Part shown: one piece after another, positions 40,250 to 41,745 of the stretch | Layout of the letters: every line of letters begins with the position of its first letter | Position numbering within the stretch: the stretch's first letter is position 1 | Origin: Megalodesulfovibrio gigas DSM 1382 = ATCC 19364 | Lineage (GTDB): Bacteria; Desulfobacterota; Desulfovibrionia; Desulfovibrionales; Desulfovibrionaceae | Assembly (NCBI RefSeq): GCF_000468495.1 | Contig: NC_022444.1 | Location: forward strand, 90,485 to 132,229 | Length of the DNA stretch: 41,745 bases | Reading direction: 5' to 3' | Notes under the pieces: model-generated | What the model was told of the DNA's origin: nothing | Seen by the model: only the letters and a program-made list of their open reading frames with translations | The model's database searches: none | Program-made: the position numbers and the translations under genes

Positions 40250-41710
40250 ATGGCATCGCCCCTGCCGGCGTCTGACGCCCCCCTGTACAAACGCGTGGAG
40301 CAGCGCATTCTGGGCATGATCCAGACTGGATCCATCCCCCCTGGCCGCAAGATCCCCTCCCTGCGCGAGACGGCCTCGGCCATGGGCGTCTCCCTGACCA
40401 CGGTGGTGCAGGCCTACGAATCCCTGGAGCGCATCGGGGTGCTGGAATCCCGGCCGCGGTCTGGGTTCGTGGTCCGCCAGCCGGCCGCCGCCCTGCCCCC
40501 GGCCGGAGCGCCCACCATGGATGCGCCCGTGGCCCGCACGGTGCGGCGGGGCGAAATCGTCCGCCGGGTGCTGGAAACCCTGGGCCGTGACGAAGTGCTG
40601 CCCCTGGGCGTGGCGCAGGTGGATCCGGCCCTGCTCCCGGCCCGGACCCTCTCCCGTCTGCTGGCCGAAGTCAGCCGCCGCGAGCCGGACCGCGTGGCTC
40701 ATTACGCGCCCGTGGCCGGCAGCATGGAGCTGCGGCGGCAGGTGGCGCGTCGGCTGGCCCTGGCCGGAGTGCTGGCCGCGCCCGAGGAGCTGCTGACCAC
40801 CTGCGGCGCAACCGAGGGCATGTCCATCGCCCTGCGGGCCCTCACCCATCCGGGAGACGCCGTGCTCATTGCCTCTCCCACCTATCACTTTTTTTTGCAA
40901 ATGCTGGAGTTGATGGGCCTGCGCGCCGTGGAGGTGCCCTCGCACCCGCACACCGGCATCAGCCCTGCCGACGTGGCAGAGGCCCTGGACCGGTTCGACA
41001 TCGCCGCCTGCGTCCTCACGCCCACCTGGAACAATCCCGACGGCAGTTGCATGCCGCCCGCGGCCAAGGCCGAGCTGGTGCAGCTCCTGAGCAGCCGCAA
41101 CATCCCTTTGGTGGAGGATGATGTGTACGGCGACCTCGTCTTCCCCTCCTCCCAGCCCGGCAATGCGCCGCGGCCGCCGGCCTGCAAGGCCTTTGACGAT
41201 CACGGCGTGGTGACGCTGGTATCGTCCTTTTCCAAGACGCTCACGCCCGGGTACCGGGTGGGCTACCTGCTGCCGGGCAAGGCCGTGGCGACCAAGGCGC
41301 TTGAATTCAAGGGGATGTCTACATTGTCTGGAGCTGCCCCCACGGAACTGGCCGTGGCCGAATACCTGGAGCGCGGCTTGTACGATCGGCATCTGGTCCG
41401 CGTCACCCGCGAGCTGGAGCAGCAGACCGAGGCCATGCGGCTGGCGGTGTCCCGACATTTTCCGGAGGGTACCCGCGCCACCACGCCGCGCGGCGGCTGC
41501 ATCCTGTGGGTGGAGCTGCCCCCGGGCGGTCCCACGGGCGTGGATGTGTTTCTGCGTGCAGCGGCCGAGGGCATCGGCATTTCGCCGGGGCTGCTCTTTT
41601 CCAACAGCGGAGGATTCGAACGGTTTCTGCGGCTTTCCACGGGATTGCGGTTCACGCCGCAGGTGGAGCAGGCCGTGGCCCGGCTGGGGGCCATCGCGCG
41701 GGGGATGTAG
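40250..41710 (+). CDS. MocR-type regulator: GntR HTH fused to PLP aminotransferase-like domain
   Basis: A 486-residue transcription factor. The N-terminal GntR winged helix (about 15-80, with IPSLRETASAMGVSLTTVVQAYESL) is joined by a Pro/Ala-rich linker to a class I aminotransferase fold (about 110-486). The pyridoxal phosphate-binding lysine is K329 in SSFSKTLTPGYRVG; the cofactor contacts TWNNPDG and EDDVYGDL are present, so cofactor binding is expected. Related proteins (PdxR, GabR, TauR, EhuR) use the domain to sense amino compounds or vitamin B6. Divergent from an EamA exporter, it probably controls that gene. GAGG lies eight bases before the ATG. Copy E of the dispersed repeat follows the stop. 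Confidence 0.92.
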   Translation: MASPLPASDAPLYKRVEQRILGMIQTGSIPPGRKIPSLRETASAMGVSLTTVVQAYESLERIGVLESRPRSGFVVRQPAAALPPAGAPTMDAPVARTVRRGEIVRRVLETLGRDEVLPLGVAQVDPALLPARTLSRLLAEVSRREPDRVAHYAPVAGSMELRRQVARRLALAGVLAAPEELLTTCGATEGMSIALRALTHPGDAVLIASPTYHFFLQMLELMGLRAVEVPSHPHTGISPADVAEALDRFDIAACVLTPTWNNPDGSCMPPAAKAELVQLLSSRNIPLVEDDVYGDLVFPSSQPGNAPRPPACKAFDDHGVVTLVSSFSKTLTPGYRVGYLLPGKAVATKALEFKGMSTLSGAAPTELAVAEYLERGLYDRHLVRVTRELEQQTEAMRLAVSRHFPEGTRATTPRGGCILWVELPPGGPTGVDVFLRAAAEGIGISPGLLFSNSGGFERFLRLSTGLRFTPQVEQAVARLGAIARGM

Positions 41711-41745
41711 GCGTTTGGGGGGGACATGTTGCGAGAGGGGAAACC
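41711..41745 (-). repeat. dispersed terminator-like repeat, copy E (partial, inverted)
   Basis: Read on the minus strand, this piece (GGTTTCCCCTCTCGCAA...) matches the CTCTCGCAA core and the flanks of copies A-C. It starts right after the stop of the MocR-type gene and runs off the window. Confidence 0.5.

Overview
The window reads as chromosome of a GC-rich Gram-negative anaerobe. I infer a Desulfovibrio-like member of the Desulfobacterota. Reasons: three cobalamin-binding radical SAM enzymes, an H-NOX chemoreceptor that resembles those of strict anaerobes, lipid A acyltransferase-type enzymes and an outer-membrane efflux lipoprotein, a sigma-54 promoter before flagellin, and a dispersed repeat of a style I associate with Desulfovibrio genomes. 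No sulfate-reduction gene lies in the window, so the assignment is by style only. I see no tRNA, rRNA, CRISPR array, insertion sequence or phage gene.

Layout. (1) 1-8811: an envelope or lipid-like biosynthesis block. It holds a radical SAM/SPASM protein and a LpxL/HtrB-type acyltransferase on the minus strand. Divergent from them is a tight plus-strand operon of three B12-binding radical SAM proteins and a second acyltransferase, met tail to tail by a GT4 glycosyltransferase. (2) 8997-13379: housekeeping operon dnaE-queD-dtd. (3) 13425-27718: motility. A four-gene partner-switching module (response regulator/PP2C phosphatase, anti-sigma-type kinase, two STAS antagonists) runs through a FapA-like DUF342 protein into the stator genes motA-motB. 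Then come two glycosyltransferases, the hook genes fliK-flgD-flgE, a 630-bp non-coding stretch with large hairpins, and flagellin behind a near-perfect sigma-54 promoter. (4) 27826-29438 (minus): a FIST-like protein between two 77-residue paralogous small proteins; I recognise no characterised system here. (5) 29724-33254: rnc, a BioD/DRTGG phosphotransacetylase-domain protein, and a YihY membrane protein. (6) 33468-36029 (minus): a small secreted protein and a chemoreceptor carrying a C-terminal haem-binding H-NOX domain. (7) 36170-41710: an RNA-methylase-like protein, a TolC-like lipoprotein, a periplasmic solute-binding protein, and a divergent EamA exporter / MocR regulator pair.

How it fits together. 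The motility block couples regulation (partner switching), torque (MotAB), filament glycosylation (inferred) and hook and filament assembly. The hook operon and the flagellin gene appear to use sigma-54-type promoters. The H-NOX receptor and the FIST-like locus may add gas and small-molecule sensing to the same behaviour; that link is inference.

Best candidates for undescribed biology are: the B12-radical-SAM/acyltransferase cluster, whose two acyltransferases both lack the usual catalytic acid; the small-protein/FIST-like/small-protein locus beside flagellin; and the C-terminally fused H-NOX receptor with its secreted partner. A dispersed hairpin repeat abuts a stop codon at all five places where it is seen.
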